Below, one piece after another: positions 62,778-64,000 of a stretch of DNA of 64,000 bases. The stretch spans positions 2,852,001-2,916,000 of the forward strand of contig NC_037651.1 of assembly GCF_003254395.2 (NCBI RefSeq), read 5' to 3'. A program made the position numbers and the translations under genes. How positions within the stretch are numbered: the stretch's first letter is position 1; each line of letters starts with the position of its first letter. The DNA is from Apis mellifera. Taxonomy: Eukaryota > Arthropoda > Insecta > Hymenoptera > Apidae. The notes under the pieces were generated by a model. That model did no database searches, was not told where the DNA came from, and was given only the letters and a program-made list of their open reading frames with translations.

Positions 62778-63429
62778 CTCGTGGAAACCTATACTAAGTG
62801 GATAATGGGGCATAGGCGTAATCTTGCCACTGTAACGATACCTGCCACAGATACGTTTCCCGGATTATAGGGGAGGGCAATGAAACGGGCGAATTACGAC
62901 TATGTTCGATCCCAAGCGTCGCTAAACTTACGAGTGTATTGGGGATTGTATTGTCGGGAGGGGGGGAGGCTATTGTGGGGAGCGGCTGAATGATAGAAAT
63001 ATTTGTAACTTGGCGCACCAAGGCCTCGGTCTTGGAGCTCGAGTGCACTTTCTGTGCCTGTGGAGAGAGCAATGTGTCGGTTATCTTTCTGGTCCCGAGT
63101 GGTGTTTTCGAGTAGCACCACTTCGAAAGGGAGATCCTGCTGCCTCTTAAGAACAGATAGCTTCAGATTTCATTCTTGTTCTTCACGGTGTTATAACGCC
63201 TCGAATATTGTAGAAATGGATAATTTGAAATTAAATAATGCCATTTCTTTTTCTCTTTTAATCTTTTTCCCCTTCGAGAAGGCAAAAGATTGATCCTCTA
63301 ATTGAAGAATGAAATCATTCTTGCATCAAATTGTATATTTGAGATCACATTTGAAATTACTTTGCAATAATGAACGAGTAATTTTAAACATTAATGAAAC
63401 AATGTATATACATTTATAAATTCTTAAAG

Positions 63430-63568
63430 AATGTTCATCAACAAGAAGAAGACATAAAATTTGTAAAAAGTATTTTATGCAATGAGCTCGACATATTTGA
63501 TCGAAATAAGAACGATGTTGTAACAAGTAATGCGTTCTTGAATCATGATGATCATTTACGTGCTACAG
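63430..63568 (+). CDS. Candidate internal coding exon, unknown product
   Basis: An open 139-bp segment is bounded by a weak acceptor (AAATTCTTAAAG) and a good donor GCTACAG|GTATAT. The frame reads HQQEEDIKFVKSILCNELD, then IFDRNKNDVVTSNAFLNHDD: hydrophilic, acidic and protein-like compared with the low-complexity frames around it. The phases would be 0 in and 1 out. No family recognised and no partner exon seen. It does not share a phase with the candidate exon at 30,064. Confidence 0.28.
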
Positions 63569-64000
63569 GTATATTTATAAATATACATATACAATACCTG
63601 CATGCACAGCTAACAGAAGCTATTACGAAAAAAAATTCAAGATAAAAAAAAAACCCCGCGAAATTGCAGCTTTCCTCTCTTATGAAAATTCAAATAATGA
63701 ATATTGCATAATGAGGCAAGTCGACGAGTCGAGGAGATTGCAAATTGTAGGTACCATGTGGGTACGCCCCTATAATAAATCCTAAAAGTGATTGGAAGTT
63801 CACCATACTCTTGCAGAAATTACAATACAAGCGTCTCTCTACAAATCATGCCGTGAATTATTCGCGAAACGCGTATTAATGAGCTACGATGACAGGTAGT
63901 AGTTACAGAAATAATAAGAAAGAGAGAGAGAGAGAAAAAAAGAATTGTAGTAAAGATGAATCCATTAATCATCATTTTATAAGATGTAATCCATTCTTGT
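63569..64000. other. Right edge, no further feature
   Basis: AT-rich with an A-tract at about 63,646 and a short (GA)n near 63,922-63,936. Nothing supported. Confidence 0.5.

Larger units (their letters stand above)
58441..63429. other. Intergenic region right of the gene
   Basis: Very AT-rich to about 59,580, then mixed with simple (GA)n/(TC)n runs (59,655-59,677; 60,236-60,262) and purine-rich tracts. Less AT-rich blocks at 60,120-60,480, 61,540-61,760 and 62,380-63,150 show no coherent exon. At 62,750-62,765 GGCGCGCCCATATATACGG includes a possible TATA on the minus strand. Confidence 0.4.

Noticed and set aside
1..64000. tRNA, rRNA and well-known insect microRNA genes
   Set aside because: I looked for B-box-like GGTTCRANNC strings and for common insect microRNA sequences by eye and found none convincing. 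A tRNA or microRNA scan would be decisive.

Overview
This window looks like insect nuclear DNA, most likely from a hymenopteran such as a honey bee. It is mostly AT-rich, non-coding DNA broken by short CpG-dense, GC-rich islands. Those islands lie at about 5.9-6.6, 8.6-8.9, 13.3-13.9, 16.3-16.8, 17.5-18.5, 27.2-27.8, 29.2-29.65, 31.2-31.9, 41.1-41.6, 49.5-50.0 and 50.8-51.3 kb. There are many micro- and minisatellites, no recognisable transposon, and one mitochondrial insertion whose reading needs the invertebrate mitochondrial code. The species assignment is inference.

The only convincing protein-coding gene is at the right. It is an apparently intronless, TATA-driven transcription unit at about 56,571-58,440 (+), encoding a 128-residue basic/helical/acidic protein (CDS 56,992-57,378). 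Its leader of about 420 nt has no ATG. Its 3' UTR carries five exact K boxes (CTGTGATA), two near-K boxes, one Brd box (AGCTTTA) and one GY box (GTCTTCC). In Drosophila these are the binding sites for the miR-2/13, miR-4/79 and miR-7 families, and they characterise Notch-pathway genes of the Enhancer-of-split and Bearded complexes. I therefore propose a Bearded-type Notch-target gene. The protein itself does not clearly show the family's signature motifs.

Upstream of it, at 54.8-55.7 kb, is a pyrimidine-rich array of 4-5 diverged units of about 170-220 bp. Each is headed by a GC-rich hairpin (GCGCAGC-TCGT-GCTGCGC). Three exact NRF1-like palindromes GCGCATGCGC lie in the same neighbourhood, one just upstream of the TATA box.

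The left third holds a second unexplained family: the 12-bp palindrome GCGTCGCGACGC, often followed by a degenerate TTTATCAGGGAAGCATG-like tail. Seven copies fall between 13.49 and 19.43 kb, all inside or beside GC islands. Between them sits a nuclear copy of mitochondrial ND1 (about 15,525-16,160) with a frameshift.

The rest is non-coding: tandem arrays at 0.67, 2.1, 23.4, 34.0, 39.9 and 41.6 kb; clusters of perfect hairpins at 29.46-29.58 kb and 50.93 kb; two CTCF-like CGCTAGATGGC sites at 45.2 and 59.1 kb; and two weakly supported internal-exon candidates at 30.06 and 63.43 kb. The gene-poor layout fits a regulatory or intronic region around developmental genes.
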